A stretch of 7,815 nt of DNA from CALZJC01 sp041574955 (lineage in GTDB: Bacteria; Acidobacteriota; Thermoanaerobaculia; Multivoradales; JAHEKO01), in the NCBI GenBank assembly GCA_041574955.1, contig JBFGNS010000180.1, forward strand, positions 1-7,815. Reading direction: 5' to 3'. The number at the start of each line of letters is the position of its first letter. The first letter of the stretch is position 1. The position numbers and the translations under genes were made by a program. The notes under the pieces were generated by a model, which saw nothing but the letters and a program-made list of their open reading frames with translations, was not told the origin of the DNA and searched no databases. Positions 7,439 through 7,815 of this stretch are shown piece by piece.

Positions 7439-7815
7439 GCGAGGCCGTCTGGCTACCGGGGCTGGTCGTGCTCGCCGCCGGCCTGGCGGTCGGGCTGGTG
7501 GCGGCCTACCGGCTGCGCGCGCGTGGCGCCGGCCGGCGCGGCGGCCGCCACGACCCCGAGCTCGAGCTCCAGCTCGCCGACCTCGAGGCGCGGCGCGACG
7601 AGCTGTACCGCCGGCTGCGCGAGGAGGAGCTGAGCGAAGGCGATCGCCGGGTGGTCGAGGACGAGGCGGCGCGCACCCTGATGCGGCTCGATCGGCTGGG
7701 CCCAGCCAGGCCCGCGAGCAAGGGCAAGGGCAAGCCCGAGCCGGCCGGCGCCGAGCCGCCGCCGGCCGCGGCGGCGGCAGCTTCGGCCGCGGCACCCGCT
7801 GCCGCCGCCGGCTAC
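7435..7815 (+). CDS. ccmI: CcmI-like cytochrome c biogenesis protein, N-terminal part (truncated by window edge)
   Basis: The frame is open from GTG 7435 to the window edge (127 residues, no stop). It has a membrane helix at about 6-24 with a basic flank (YRLRARGAGRRGGRH), then a charged helical segment at 41-88 (LQLADLEARRDELYRRLREE, then SEGDRRVVEDEAARTLMRL). That is the CcmI N-terminal pattern of one or two membrane helices with a cytoplasmic leucine-zipper-like loop. From residue 89 it becomes a Pro/Ala/Lys linker (KGKGKPEP, then long Ala runs). CcmI normally continues with periplasmic TPR repeats that chaperone apocytochrome; these would lie beyond 7815 and are not seen. The GTGA overlap with ccmH (ribosome site GAGG at 7424-7427) supports the assignment by context. 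Sequence similarity alone is weak. Confidence 0.7.
   Translation, partial: MSEAVWLPGLVVLAAGLAVGLVAAYRLRARGAGRRGGRHDPELELQLADLEARRDELYRRLREEELSEGDRRVVEDEAARTLMRLDRLGPARPASKGKGKPEPAGAEPPPAAAAAASAAAPAAAAGY

Overview
The window carries most of a System I (Ccm) cytochrome c maturation operon from a high-GC bacterium. Eight gene products are complete (CcmA, B, C, D, E, F, G, H) and a ninth, CcmI-like, runs off the right edge. All read rightward from 1779 in the order A-B-C-D-E-F-G-H-I. CcmB to CcmI are packed with 4-nt start/stop overlaps (GTGA, ATGA or TTGA), an 8-nt overlap at ccmC/ccmD and a 3-nt gap at ccmD/ccmE. The nearly all G/C third codon positions, the separate ccmH and ccmI genes, and a leading gene that looks like the TIGR02265/DUF2378 type suggest Acidobacteriota, Myxococcota or a related deltaproteobacterial-type lineage. 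That placement is an inference, because the window has no rRNA or other phylogenetic marker.

Left part (1-982, minus strand): the N-terminal 327 residues of a secreted lipoprotein made of HEAT repeats, reading out of the window. It is transcribed away from the ccm genes. Middle (983-1155): a 173-bp divergent intergenic region with a weak -10-like hexamer, a T-rich stretch and a perfect 11-bp direct repeat (TTTTCGCGCCG) with a 20-bp period just before the first rightward gene.

Right part: a 187-aa soluble protein (1156-1719) of unknown function leads the rightward genes. A 59-nt gap holding two small hairpins that share the same arm sequence separates it from ccmA. CcmA and CcmB form the ABC ATPase and its membrane partner. 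CcmC loads heme onto the periplasmic chaperone CcmE, helped by the small membrane protein CcmD; ATP hydrolysis by CcmAB releases holo-CcmE. CcmG and CcmH keep apocytochrome CXXCH cysteines reduced, CcmI presents the apocytochrome, and CcmF with CcmH ligates heme. The catalytic and heme-ligand residues checked are present in CcmC, CcmE, CcmF, CcmG and CcmH, so the pathway looks functional. No c-type cytochrome substrate (CXXCH) lies in the window.

I see no strong evidence for a wholly new system. The least explained items are the soluble gene leading the operon, the direct repeat in front of it, and the alternative-hairpin gap before ccmA.
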